A stretch of DNA of 8,833 nucleotides from an uncultured Flavobacteriales bacterium (GTDB lineage Bacteria > Bacteroidota > Bacteroidia > Flavobacteriales_D > Sanyastnellaceae): NCBI GenBank assembly GCA_937996585.1, contig CALKUW010000236.1, positions 1-8,833 of the forward strand. Reading direction: 5' to 3'. A program made the position numbers and the translations under genes. Shown one piece after another: positions 1 to 7,347 of the stretch. The notes under the pieces were generated by a model that was not told the origin of the DNA, made no database searches, and was given only the letters and a program-made list of their open reading frames with translations. Within the stretch, counting starts at the first letter, position 1. Each line of letters begins with the position of its first letter.

Positions 1-2
1 AC

Positions 3-257
3 ATGACCACGGCTTGGCTCACCGAAACGGAGGGTTCCGTTCAGGGCCAGCTCGACCGTTTGACCTTTCAACCAGACATCTATTCACCGAATTGGAAGCT
101 CATCAGCGCGGAGGATGTCCATGCACTGCAGCAACAGGGCATCCGGGTCATCCCGTGGACCGTCAACGATCAGATGGACCTCTTCCAGATCATGGAAATG
201 GGGGTCGATGGCATCATCACGGATTATCCGGACCGCCTGTATGCCATGAGAAAATGA
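3..257 (+). CDS. Glycerophosphodiester phosphodiesterase, C-terminal fragment (5' truncated by window edge)
   Basis: This is the last 84 codons of a GDPD-family enzyme, which hydrolyses glycerophosphodiesters to sn-glycerol 3-phosphate and an alcohol. The sequence shows the end of the family's TIM barrel: a 'YSPNWKLISAEDV' segment, a helix followed by 'GIRVIPWTVN', then 'MGVDGIITDYPDRL'. The strand ending in PWTVN and the final GVDGIITDxPD are hallmarks of GDPD C-termini. The catalytic His/Glu residues lie in the N-terminal half, outside the window. The ATG at position 3 is probably internal, because the family is usually 250-300 residues and the frame is open to the window edge. The gene is convergent with the large surface-protein gene, with 15 bp between their stop codons. 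Whether it is periplasmic or cytoplasmic cannot be judged without the N-terminus. Confidence 0.85.
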   Translation: MTTAWLTETEGSVQGQLDRLTFQPDIYSPNWKLISAEDVHALQQQGIRVIPWTVNDQMDLFQIMEMGVDGIITDYPDRLYAMRK

Positions 258-265
258 GCCGCTGG

Positions 266-282
266 CCTGCCTTCAACGCAGG
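266..282. terminator. Possible small hairpin between convergent genes
   Basis: CCTGC at 266-270 pairs perfectly with GCAGG at 278-282 around a 7-nt loop. It sits exactly where the GDPD gene and the large surface-protein gene meet tail to tail, and the loop contains the minus-strand stop codon (273-275). There is no T-tract on either side, so it is not a canonical intrinsic terminator. The stem is short enough to arise by chance. Confidence 0.2.
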
Positions 283-3200
283 ACCCGAACGTATCCGTTA
301 TCGCGGATGATCTCGGGGATCCTGCCGCGACGCAGTTCGATGACCAGCTCCCACATGTAGACACCATCGATGGCGTAGCTGTTGCCACTCTCCCGCGTCT
401 GTGAGCCCGGTGTGCCCTCAACCTGTCCGTACCAAACCTCCTCGGGATCGAGGGATTGGAACACGATGCGCCCCCAACGGTCGAAGACCGTGAACTTGAA
501 GTCGTACCAGTCGCAGTTCAATACCGGCGCCCACGCGTCATTCTTGCCGTCGTTGTTGGGCGTAAACGCCGTGGGGATGAAGTATTGGCAATCGCAGACG
601 ATCTGTTCCACCTCGAGAACGTGCTCCACCGTGTCGCACACATTGGCCACCTCTACGGAATACGTTCCCGGTCGTTCAATGATGCGCAACGGCTCCATGC
701 TGCCATCGTCCCAACGGTAGGAACTCTCATATACGCCTTCCGCCTGCCGCGCATCCAATGTCAGGGTGTCGTCCAGGCACAGGTCATAGTCGACGGCCAA
801 CGGCACAGCGATCGGAAGGGAAATGTCGACCATCGTAGAGTCGACGTGCTCACAACCGCTGACCTGGCTCGTCGCCACATAGGTCAGGGCCTGGTTGACA
901 TCCAATGCCGTCCCGACTTCTCCGGTACTCCAGGTCACCAGCACATCGGTCAACCCGGTCTCCAGGGTCAATACATCCCCTGGACAGAGCGTGGTGTCCT
1001 CAGGCAAATCGAACACGGGAATGGGGCGCACCTCGACGCTGACCTCATCACTGAAGGTGCAACCACCGAGGGCGACTTCAGCTGTGTAGGTACCGTCCTC
1101 GTCCACCTCGAGCGTCGGGGTCGTCAGGGTACCATTGAAAATGACATAGTCCGCACCGGCCACCCCCGGGTCGAGGGTCACCGATTCCCCTTCGCACAGG
1201 ATGATGTCGCTCCCAAAGTCAAAGACCGGCAAGGGTGTCGGCACAACGTTGACCTGGTCGGTGAAGCTGCAACCGTCCAGGACACTGGTCACTTCATAGA
1301 TGCCGGGGAGGCTCGCCCACAATTGGTTGCCGACGGATCCGTCCTGCCAGGTATAGTTGGAAGCACCGAATGCGGCCAGCAGCAATACACTGTCCCCGTC
1401 ACAGAAATTGACCGAGGCCGGCAAGGCTGCGTCGAATGGGGTCACCACCTCGATGAAGACCTGATCATTGGCCTGGCAATCACCCAAGGTGACATTGGCC
1501 GAATAAATGCCCGTATTGACCACATTGAAGGTTGGGGAAACCGAACCGTCCTGCCATTGAACCGTCGCCCCGGGATAACCGGGATCAAGCGTGAAGGCCG
1601 TCCCCGGACAGATCGTCTGGTCGGCACCGAGATTCACTGTGGTCAACGGGCTCTGAACAACACCGACCTCATCGGTTGTCACGCAACCATCAGTGGTGGT
1701 TGCGCTCACGGCATAGCTGCCCGTGGCCGCAACATCGTATTCTGCATCCGCCGGACCGCCAGTCCAGGCAAACACCGGGGGCAGGCCTCCCCATCCTGCC
1801 ACCTCGGCATCGAGGGTCACGGACTCCCCTTGACACAAGGTGATATCCGGCCCGAGCTCGAGCGGGTAACTGTCGTACCAGGAAACTTCGACTTCATCGC
1901 TGGTTTGGCATGCACCGACGGTGACGGTGACCTGCAGTATCCCTTCCTGTTCGAGTGTATACGTCGGGTTGATTCCGACCAGCGCGCCATCGAGTTCCCA
2001 AGTGTAGGTTGCCGCGTTGGCAGCATTGCCGCCATCGAAAAGGGTGCCCGTCGGGTTGCCGGGCGTGGGCGGGCATTCCGAAAAGTCCGGACCGAGGTCT
2101 GGCACCGCAATGGCCGTCTCCGAGACATCAACGGAGACGTCCTCATTGCACCCTTCCGCCGTCGTAATGGTCGCCAAAGCCCCGGCAATGGCGCCGGTCG
2201 TCCAATCGTCCCCGACAGAACCGTCCGGCCACGTCGTCGTCGCACCGGGCCACGTGAGGCTGAGCTGCACCGTTTCTCCCGGACACACTTCCGCGAACAG
2301 GGGCAGAAGGTCCACAGGGGCAGGCCCCTCCATCGCACCGATGTCGGGGTTGGCATCACGGGGCTCCCCACGCTGGTCATTGGCCACGCCAAGCGGTGCC
2401 CCCATGTCGATGGCCGGGCTGATGGGCGCACAGGCACTCAGCATGTAACCATCGGTGGGTCCACCGTAATCGCCAAAGGGCAACAATACCGGGTCAACCC
2501 CGATCTGATTGCCGAGGGAAGCGACGTCGAAGACCGCATCCACATCCATCACTCCGACAAGGTTGTTGCCGAGGTCGGAAAGGATGGTGCCACCGTTGTA
2601 CAGATAGAGGTCGTCATCGTCTCCCGCCGGTGCCCCGATGCCCGAGTTGCCGTAAAGGAGACAATTGTCCATGGTGATCGTGCCTGCGAAAGTGCCGATG
2701 GCTCCACCACGCCCCCAGCCGTCCCCGGCATTGCCGAAGCCCATGGAAGTTCCAGCCGTCCCACCTTCCGCCACATTCTCACCGAACGTGCAATGGCGGA
2801 AAACATGGTCACCCGCGCGGGAGAAGAAGGCACCGCCGAGCGCACCGCCGCCGCCGCCGCCGCCGCCGCCCTGGGCGGAACCATCCACGGCATTACCTCC
2901 AACAATGAGGCCATTGCCCCCGCCCCCGGGACCGCCGTTCCAGCCATTGTCATAGCCGCCACCGCCGCCGCCGCCGCCGATCTGTCCGGCATTGCCATCA
3001 GGATCAGAATTCCATCCGCCGATGTCACCGCCATCGCCCCCCTCACCGAAGTTGGTGAAGCTCTGACCACCCAAACCTCCATTGCCGCCGGGTCCGCCAT
3101 TGCCCCCGTCCCCCCCCAGGGCGCTGCAACCGGAAAAGGTGCAATTCTCAAACAGGGAGCTGGAGGTCTGCCAACAGGAGACGCCCCCTCCGGCGCCAAG

Positions 3201-3812
3201 GGCACCACCACCGCCACCGCCGCCATTTGCGCCATCGTTGCCTTGGGCTGTACAACCTTGGAACAGGCATCCGTAAGCTTCCATGGCACCGCGGTTGTGG
3301 ATTCCCCCACCAAAGCCGATGCCCGTGGCGCAATCCACTATGGCCACATTCGTGAGGACGAAATCGTCGCAATCGGTTTCGATGCCGCCCCCCGGATCGT
3401 TGGGGTCGAATCCGTTGTGGAAGGCCAGATCATTCAAATGGAGATAGGTCAGGCCACCGCCCAGGTCGAGGAAACGCGAGAGCTGCGCCGCATCCACGAT
3501 GGTGGTCCGGGTTCCACCTCCGTTGACCGTGATCTCACCGGCATTCAGGTACAGCTGACCATTCGTCCACTCATAGGCACTGCCGGGCACCTCGGGGAGG
3601 TTGATGATGACCTCATCTGCCGTGGTGGTCGCCTGCATCATGGCTGCCCTCAAGGTGCAGTTGCCGTTGGCATCCAGGCACTGACCATCGGTCGGGTCCG
3701 CATCACCGCCGTCCGTCGTGGTATTGACATTGAATGTGACCTGGGCCTGCACCGGAGAGGTGAATCCCAAGGAATGACCGAGCAACAGGGCAAGGAAAAT
3801 GCGAAGTCTCAT
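273..3812 (-). CDS. Secreted surface protein: CSLREA beta-helix, Gly-rich insert, eight Ig/PKD-like modules, T9SS type B C-terminal domain
   Basis: A 1179-residue cell-surface or released protein, probably an adhesin or structural protein; no catalytic motif was seen. Residues 1-24 are a signal peptide (MRLRIFLALLL..., cleavage near VQA-Q). Residues ~25-60 carry a CSLREA-type start (DGQCLDANGNCTLRAAM), leading into a right-handed beta-helix. Residues ~192-327 are extremely Gly-rich, with runs of up to nine Gly. Residues ~410-495 resemble a choice-of-anchor Q segment (SPAIDMG..., DQRGEPRD, DIGAMEG). Residues ~500-1073 hold about eight Ig/PKD-like modules of ~72 residues with the pattern 'LGxDxxxCxGExVTLD ... 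GxYxVxxxxxGCxxxDxV', two Cys each. Residues ~1078-1179 are the gliding-motility/T9SS type B domain (FIPTAFTPNNDGKND, FDRWGRIVFQS, final GYVRVLR). The start at 3812 was chosen because the upstream ATG at 3848 would put 12 non-signal residues before the signal peptide. The gene is divergent from asnB. The ligand is unknown. Confidence 0.9.
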   Translation of the reverse strand: MRLRIFLALLLGHSLGFTSPVQAQVTFNVNTTTDGGDADPTDGQCLDANGNCTLRAAMMQATTTADEVIINLPEVPGSAYEWTNGQLYLNAGEITVNGGGTRTTIVDAAQLSRFLDLGGGLTYLHLNDLAFHNGFDPNDPGGGIETDCDDFVLTNVAIVDCATGIGFGGGIHNRGAMEAYGCLFQGCTAQGNDGANGGGGGGGALGAGGGVSCWQTSSSLFENCTFSGCSALGGDGGNGGPGGNGGLGGQSFTNFGEGGDGGDIGGWNSDPDGNAGQIGGGGGGGGYDNGWNGGPGGGGNGLIVGGNAVDGSAQGGGGGGGGGALGGAFFSRAGDHVFRHCTFGENVAEGGTAGTSMGFGNAGDGWGRGGAIGTFAGTITMDNCLLYGNSGIGAPAGDDDDLYLYNGGTILSDLGNNLVGVMDVDAVFDVASLGNQIGVDPVLLPFGDYGGPTDGYMLSACAPISPAIDMGAPLGVANDQRGEPRDANPDIGAMEGPAPVDLLPLFAEVCPGETVQLSLTWPGATTTWPDGSVGDDWTTGAIAGALATITTAEGCNEDVSVDVSETAIAVPDLGPDFSECPPTPGNPTGTLFDGGNAANAATYTWELDGALVGINPTYTLEQEGILQVTVTVGACQTSDEVEVSWYDSYPLELGPDITLCQGESVTLDAEVAGWGGLPPVFAWTGGPADAEYDVAATGSYAVSATTTDGCVTTDEVGVVQSPLTTVNLGADQTICPGTAFTLDPGYPGATVQWQDGSVSPTFNVVNTGIYSANVTLGDCQANDQVFIEVVTPFDAALPASVNFCDGDSVLLLAAFGASNYTWQDGSVGNQLWASLPGIYEVTSVLDGCSFTDQVNVVPTPLPVFDFGSDIILCEGESVTLDPGVAGADYVIFNGTLTTPTLEVDEDGTYTAEVALGGCTFSDEVSVEVRPIPVFDLPEDTTLCPGDVLTLETGLTDVLVTWSTGEVGTALDVNQALTYVATSQVSGCEHVDSTMVDISLPIAVPLAVDYDLCLDDTLTLDARQAEGVYESSYRWDDGSMEPLRIIERPGTYSVEVANVCDTVEHVLEVEQIVCDCQYFIPTAFTPNNDGKNDAWAPVLNCDWYDFKFTVFDRWGRIVFQSLDPEEVWYGQVEGTPGSQTRESGNSYAIDGVYMWELVIELRRGRIPEIIRDNGYVRVLR
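2845..2870. repeat. (CCG)n trinucleotide tract, about 8.7 units
   Basis: An uninterrupted CCG microsatellite of 26 nt. On the minus strand it reads GGC codons and encodes most of a nine-glycine run in the Gly-rich insert of the large surface protein. Unit gain or loss stays in frame, so slippage would change poly-Gly length rather than switch the gene off. Confidence 0.9.
2962..2979. repeat. (CCG)6 trinucleotide tract
   Basis: Six perfect CCG units, encoding part of a second poly-Gly run of the same surface protein (minus strand). A third, imperfect tract with CCA/CCG units lies at about 3204-3225. Together they mark the Gly-rich insert as a slippage-prone stretch. Confidence 0.85.
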
Positions 3813-3829
3813 GGGAATCGGCACGGGTG

Positions 3830-3858
3830 CAAAGTACGAACCGCACACACGGGAAAAA
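3830..3858 (-). promoter_or_regulatory. Candidate promoter for the large surface-protein gene
   Basis: On the minus strand a TACTTTG element (3836-3830) lies 17 nt before the start codon at 3812. Nineteen nt further upstream is TTT (3858-3856) in place of TTG. The Bacteroidota primary sigma consensus is TTG-N19-TAnnTTTG, so this is a near match with an imperfect -33 and a one-base-shorter -7. The position supports the start at 3812 over the one at 3848, which lies upstream of the -7 element. Confidence 0.35.
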
Positions 3859-3872
3859 GGTTGTCATACCCT

Positions 3873-3902
3873 TTGAATTCCACTTGCTTCATCCTGAATT
3901 TC
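3873..3902 (+). promoter_or_regulatory. Weak candidate promoter for asnB
   Basis: TTG at 3873-3875 is followed after 19 nt by TGAATTTC at 3895-3902, which matches TAnnTTTG at four of six fixed positions. The element ends 18 nt before the asnB ATG, the same geometry as the better promoter candidate at 7348-7377. It overlaps both copies of the 21-bp-period direct repeat, so a repeat-binding regulator could control it. The match is weak. Confidence 0.22.
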
Positions 3903-3912
3903 ATGGCTTCAT
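3874..3912. repeat. Imperfect tandem direct repeat with 21-bp period in a divergent promoter region
   Basis: Copy 1 is TGAATTCCACTTGCTTCAT (3874-3892) and copy 2 is TGAATTTCATGGCTTCAT (3895-3912). They agree at 16 of 19 aligned positions, with one single-base gap and identical ends (TGAATT and GCTTCAT). The period of 21 bp is two helical turns, so both copies face the same side of the DNA, as for a tandem operator. They lie between the divergent surface-protein and asnB genes. No regulator gene is visible in the window. Confidence 0.6.
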
Positions 3913-3920
3913 TTTTTGCC

Positions 3921-5591
3921 ATGTGTTCGATTACCGCCCTGCTCAACCGATCGGCTGAAGACCCCCGGGACCGCCAGCTTGTACTGGAGGCCAGCCTGTG
4001 CCAACGGCACCGGGGACCGGACTGGTCCGGCATCCGCGAACACCCCGGTGCCGTCATCGCCCATGAGCGACTGGCCATCGTGGACGTCTTGAGCGGAGCC
4101 CAACCCATGGTCGACGCCGAAACAGGAACCGTGTTGGCGGTCAACGGCGAGATTTACAACCACCAGGACATCCGCAAGGGGCCGCTGTCGGAGGGATATG
4201 CCTACCAATCCGGCAGCGATTGTGAGGTCATCCTGGCCCTCTACCGCAGCGAGGGTGCGGGCTTGGTGCAGCACCTGTCCGGCATGTACGCCTTCGTGCT
4301 GCACGACCCCGCCAAGGACCACTGGGTCATTGCGCGCGATCCCATCGGCATCATCCCCCTTTACTACGGCACGGATGGCGAGGGAAGGCTCTGGGTCGCC
4401 TCGGAGATGAAGGCCATTGTGCCCCATTGCGACGATGTCCGGCTCTTCCCTCCCGGCCACGTCTGGGAAAAGGGGCAGGAAGCCCCGGTGAAATTCTACG
4501 AGCGAGATTGGATGGCGGGCGAACTGCCGTCCACCCCCTATGTCCCGCAGGAATTGCAGGACGCCTTGACCGACTCGGTCCGGAAACACCTCATGGGCGA
4601 TGTCCCCTATGGTCTGCTCATCTCAGGCGGACTGGACAGCTCCGTCATCGCCGCCATCGCCATGCGCCACGCAGCACGGAGGGTGGACGATGAGGGCGAC
4701 ACCGAAGCCTGGTGGCCCCGCGTGCACAGCTTTTCCATCGGCCTCGATGGTTCCCCGGACCTCGCAGCAGCGGCGGAAGTGGCGGAAGCCATCGGCACCG
4801 TGCACCACGGTCTGACCTTCACGATACAGGAGGGCATCGACGCCCTGTCCGAGGTGATCCGGCACATCGAAACGTATGACGTGACCACCATACGGGCGTC
4901 CACGCCCATGTTCCTCATGGCGCGGAAGATCAAGGCCATGGGCATCAAGATGGTGCTCAGCGGCGAGGGGGCTGACGAGCTGTTCGGCGGCTACCTCTAC
5001 TTCCACATGGCCCCTGACGCCCGGGAATTCCATGAGGAAACGGTCCGCAAGGTCCTCGGCCTCCACCAGTACGATTGCGCTCGGGCCAACAAATCCATGA
5101 TGGCCTGGGGCATCGAAGCACGGGTGCCCTTCCTCGACCGGGAATTCATCGACTACGCCATGTCACTGGACCCCACGGTCAAGATGGGCGGCGAGGGCAA
5201 GCTCGAGAAAGCCGTCATCCGCAGGGCTTTCGAGGGCTTCATCCCCGACAACATCCTCTACCGCCAGAAGGAACAGTTCAGCGATGGCGTGGGCTACGGG
5301 TGGATCGATGGGCTGCGTGACCTCGCCGAAGCTGAAGTGACCGACGGTGAGATGGAGCGCGCCGCCATCCGCTTCCCCATCCATCCGCCGGCCACCAAGG
5401 AAGGGTATTTCTACCGCCGGATCTTTGAAGAGCATTTCCCCTCCGCAGCGGCCGCGGCCACCGTGCCCGGTGGAAAGAGCGTGGCCTGCAGCACGGAAAA
5501 GGCCCTCGAATGGGATGCCCGCCTCCAGAACAACATCGACCCGAGCGGGCGTGCCGTAGGTGGCATCCACAACGACGCCTACGGGGACTGA
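3921..5591 (+). CDS. asnB: Asparagine synthetase B (glutamine-hydrolysing)
   Basis: Catalyses ATP-dependent conversion of aspartate to asparagine using glutamine as nitrogen donor, in the cytoplasm. It has 556 residues; E. coli AsnB has 554. The N-terminal class II glutaminase domain (1 to ~190) has the nucleophile Cys2 exposed after Met removal, RHRGPD (29-34), Arg50, NGEIYN (75-80) and SGSDCE (97-102). The synthetase domain has the PP-loop SGGLDSS (235-241), SGEGADELFGGY (347-358) and WGIEARVPFLDREF. The tail (SVACSTEKALEWD, DPSGRAVGG) is typical of the E. coli-like subgroup. The start at 3921 is fixed by the need for Cys at position 2. An in-frame ATG at 3903 would add six residues (MASFFA) and bury the nucleophile. 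The region before the start is AT-rich with no Shine-Dalgarno sequence. All catalytic landmarks are intact, so it should be active. Confidence 0.97.
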   Translation: MCSITALLNRSAEDPRDRQLVLEASLCQRHRGPDWSGIREHPGAVIAHERLAIVDVLSGAQPMVDAETGTVLAVNGEIYNHQDIRKGPLSEGYAYQSGSDCEVILALYRSEGAGLVQHLSGMYAFVLHDPAKDHWVIARDPIGIIPLYYGTDGEGRLWVASEMKAIVPHCDDVRLFPPGHVWEKGQEAPVKFYERDWMAGELPSTPYVPQELQDALTDSVRKHLMGDVPYGLLISGGLDSSVIAAIAMRHAARRVDDEGDTEAWWPRVHSFSIGLDGSPDLAAAAEVAEAIGTVHHGLTFTIQEGIDALSEVIRHIETYDVTTIRASTPMFLMARKIKAMGIKMVLSGEGADELFGGYLYFHMAPDAREFHEETVRKVLGLHQYDCARANKSMMAWGIEARVPFLDREFIDYAMSLDPTVKMGGEGKLEKAVIRRAFEGFIPDNILYRQKEQFSDGVGYGWIDGLRDLAEAEVTDGEMERAAIRFPIHPPATKEGYFYRRIFEEHFPSAAAAATVPGGKSVACSTEKALEWDARLQNNIDPSGRAVGGIHNDAYGD

Positions 5592-5628
5592 AGCAAGCCC
5601 CGAAAAAGACCCCGGGAACCGAAATTGA

Positions 5629-5648
5629 GGGTTTCCGAACCCCATTTT
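5629..5648 (+). terminator. Weak intrinsic terminator candidate after asnB
   Basis: GGGTT (5629-5633), a TCCG tetraloop (5634-5637) and AACCC (5638-5642) form a perfect five-base-pair stem 37 nt after the asnB stop, followed by CCATTTT. The stem is short and the T-run is only four bases long, so termination would be partial at best. Confidence 0.35.
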
Positions 5649-5691
5649 GTCGTTTCTCTTGCGGTTCCGAGGGGAAAGCGTATCATGCGGT

Positions 5692-6090
5692 ATGCGAATC
5701 AGTTACCGTCATGAATCCGAATCGGGGGCGGTGTATACCCTCGAGCAACGGGATGATTTGCTGCACGTCCACAGCCGGATTCCCCAATTGGAACTCCGTT
5801 GGAACAACGACCGGTGGACGCCCGAACGGAACTGGTACGAACGGGAATTCGTCTTCCCCCTCGAGGTGGGCCTCGATGAATTCCTGGCGCGCCGCCTCCC
5901 CCACCTGAACGGATGCACCATCCGTGCCTTCATGAAGGGAACACTGCCGCGGCACAAGGGACATTCCTCCTTTACCGGAAAGTGGTTCAACTTCGAGTCA
6001 ACAGGCAACATGCCTTCCGTGGAGCGGGCCCACAGCAGCCTGCTCAAGACAACGGCGCAGTATTACGGGGTGGATTCCCTGTTCGGCTGA
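5692..6090 (+). CDS. Hypothetical soluble protein, 132 aa
   Basis: I do not recognise this protein. It has no signal peptide or membrane segment and is rich in charged and aromatic residues, so it is probably cytoplasmic. Visible features are an N-terminal MRISYRHESESG, a Trp-rich middle (RWNNDRWTPERNWYER), FVFPLEVGLDEFLARRLPHL, a single Cys in LNGCTIRAF, and a polar C-terminal third ending YYGVDSLFG. The ATG at 5692 was chosen; an in-frame TTG at 5647 would overlap the terminator candidate and adds nothing protein-like. The gene follows asnB by 100 bp on the same strand and ends 2 bp before the stop of the convergent beta-propeller gene. The frame is open and its composition matches the neighbours, but with no recognised family, coding status rests on frame and spacing alone. 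Confidence 0.65.
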   Translation: MRISYRHESESGAVYTLEQRDDLLHVHSRIPQLELRWNNDRWTPERNWYEREFVFPLEVGLDEFLARRLPHLNGCTIRAFMKGTLPRHKGHSSFTGKWFNFESTGNMPSVERAHSSLLKTTAQYYGVDSLFG

Positions 6091-6100
6091 CCTCAGTCGG
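6083..6100. terminator. Palindrome spanning two convergent stop codons
   Basis: The TGA of the 132-aa gene (6088-6090) and the TCA that is the minus-strand TGA of the beta-propeller gene (6093-6095) face each other. CGGCTG (6084-6089) pairs with CAGTCG or, with a G-T wobble, its extension to 6100, around ACCT. It could form a short hairpin in both transcripts. There is no T-tract, and opposed stop codons make some symmetry automatic. Confidence 0.2.
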
Positions 6101-7325
6101 CCATCCGCATTTCCTTGGTCACCGAGCCATCCGACCAGCGGTGCAGCAAGAGACCGTTGACGCCGGGCCGACCCAGATCGACGGGACGCCCCATCACATC
6201 ACAGGCGGCTTCAAGCGTCGCGGTACCCACTTGAACCATCGGGGAGACCGACTGCACCGTCGTGGAAGACTGCCCCAACTTTCCGGGAGCCACCCCCACG
6301 GGCATGGACCAGAGCATCCCTTCCTCGAGGTCCCACAACTCCACCTGACCCGATGAGACGAAGTCGGTGGTTCCGAGCAGGACGCGACCGGAGGCGAGCA
6401 CTTCCATGGAATACACGGAGGTTCCATTGCCAGCCCAGCCTTCCACAGGTGCCAGCGTGGTGCCGTCCACCTTGCGGAATGCGCCTTCTCCATACACCTG
6501 GAAGAACACACCGTCCTCGTGCCACGCAGCTGCGCCGCATCCCGCCGTCACCTCCGCAACAGGTACGGTGGACACCTCGGACGACGACCACCGGCTCAGC
6601 GAAGTGCCGTCGTATTGACGAGCGTTCACGGTGATGACCGATCCATCTTCCGCTGCCAGCAGGTGGACAGGGTTCAACCCTTCGGGACCGAGGTCCACCT
6701 CATCATAGTTGCCCGTTGCGAGTTCCACACGACCGATGCGCCCCACTTCCTCGCCGTAGGCAAAGGCATTGTTGATGCCCACATAAAGGAAGCCCTCCTG
6801 CACACAAGCCCCCTCCGTGGAGAAGCCGGGGCCCGCAATGCCGTCCGCCGCCCATGCCGCATCCCATGCCAGCGTCTGCGCATCCAGCGCGACGAGGTAT
6901 TCATCGAAGGCCACCGACCCCCAGGTCAGCGGATCATAGTCACCGCGCGTGACGAACAGCTGTCCCTCGTATTCCACCAACTGGCGGGCACCCTGTAGGG
7001 CCTGCGCTGCGAGAATCTCTCCCGTCCACGCGTCCATCCTGTAGACCGTGTCCTCGCCGGCCACATAAAGGGATTCACCATCCGCCGCCACGCACAAGTC
7101 AGCCGCGAAGGCCTGCCCCTCGAAAGTGTGCAGCACCGCGAAACCGGCATCAGGGGCATTCAGGTCGATCACCCCCACCACAGGCGCCTGCAACACCTCG
7201 CCCGAGTAGAAATCCTGGGCACCCTCGCACAGCACGAAAACGCGGTCCTGCCCCATGGCGTGCACCGAACAAAACAGGACGGCCAGCAACAGGGACATCA
7301 AGCGGCAGGAAAAAACGGTGTTCAT
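6093..7325 (-). CDS. Secreted YncE/DUF5074-like beta-propeller protein with T9SS type A-like tail
   Basis: A 410-residue exported protein. Residues 1-25 form a signal peptide (basic Arg8, hydrophobic LMSLLLAVLF, cleavage near AMG-Q). The body is a series of blade-like units pairing a displayed quantity with a Gly/Asp turn, for example SLYVAGEDTVYRMDAWTGE, GQLFVTRGDYD, FLYVGINNAFAYG and SVITVNARQYDG. This is the style of YncE-like/DUF5074 seven-bladed propellers that Bacteroidota place on the cell surface. From about residue 376, DVMGRPV followed by NGLLLHRWSDGSVTKE resembles a T9SS type A sorting domain, but it is shorter and more diverged than usual. No catalytic site was seen; a binding role is likely but the ligand is unknown. 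The start at 7325 is supported by a good promoter 22 nt upstream; an alternative ATG lies at 7298. The gene is divergent from the lipoprotein operon. Confidence 0.8.
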   Translation of the reverse strand: MNTVFSCRLMSLLLAVLFCSVHAMGQDRVFVLCEGAQDFYSGEVLQAPVVGVIDLNAPDAGFAVLHTFEGQAFAADLCVAADGESLYVAGEDTVYRMDAWTGEILAAQALQGARQLVEYEGQLFVTRGDYDPLTWGSVAFDEYLVALDAQTLAWDAAWAADGIAGPGFSTEGACVQEGFLYVGINNAFAYGEEVGRIGRVELATGNYDEVDLGPEGLNPVHLLAAEDGSVITVNARQYDGTSLSRWSSSEVSTVPVAEVTAGCGAAAWHEDGVFFQVYGEGAFRKVDGTTLAPVEGWAGNGTSVYSMEVLASGRVLLGTTDFVSSGQVELWDLEEGMLWSMPVGVAPGKLGQSSTTVQSVSPMVQVGTATLEAACDVMGRPVDLGRPGVNGLLLHRWSDGSVTKEMRMAD

Positions 7326-7347
7326 CTAGGGTTCGGGGTTGTGGTTG

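Noticed and set aside
2830..3240. CRISPR-like or satellite array suggested by the repetitive Gly-rich region
   Set aside because: The repeats are codon-level GGC/GGT runs in a coding frame, with no regular repeat-spacer structure.
2549..3313. Other long minus-strand frame inside the Gly-rich region
   Set aside because: It is an Ala/Met-rich shadow of the CCG tracts in a different frame from the real gene.
3812..3848. Upstream ATG at 3848 as the start of the large surface protein
   Set aside because: It adds MCGSYFAPVPIP before an ideal signal peptide, and it lies upstream of the candidate -7 element (3836-3830).
456..3920. Very long plus-strand open frame upstream of and in frame with asnB, as a coding extension
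   Set aside because: It is the codon-aligned antisense of the surface-protein gene, whose minus-strand reading has a signal peptide, ordered domains and a T9SS sorting domain. AsnB needs Cys at position 2, which fixes its start at 3921.
5659..5688. Promoter TTG-N19-TATCATGC before the 132-aa gene
   Set aside because: The spacing fits but the -7 element matches poorly beyond TA, and the transcript start would fall at or after the ATG.
5647..5691. TTG at 5647 as the start of the 132-aa protein
   Set aside because: It overlaps the terminator candidate, and the added 15 residues show no protein-like features.
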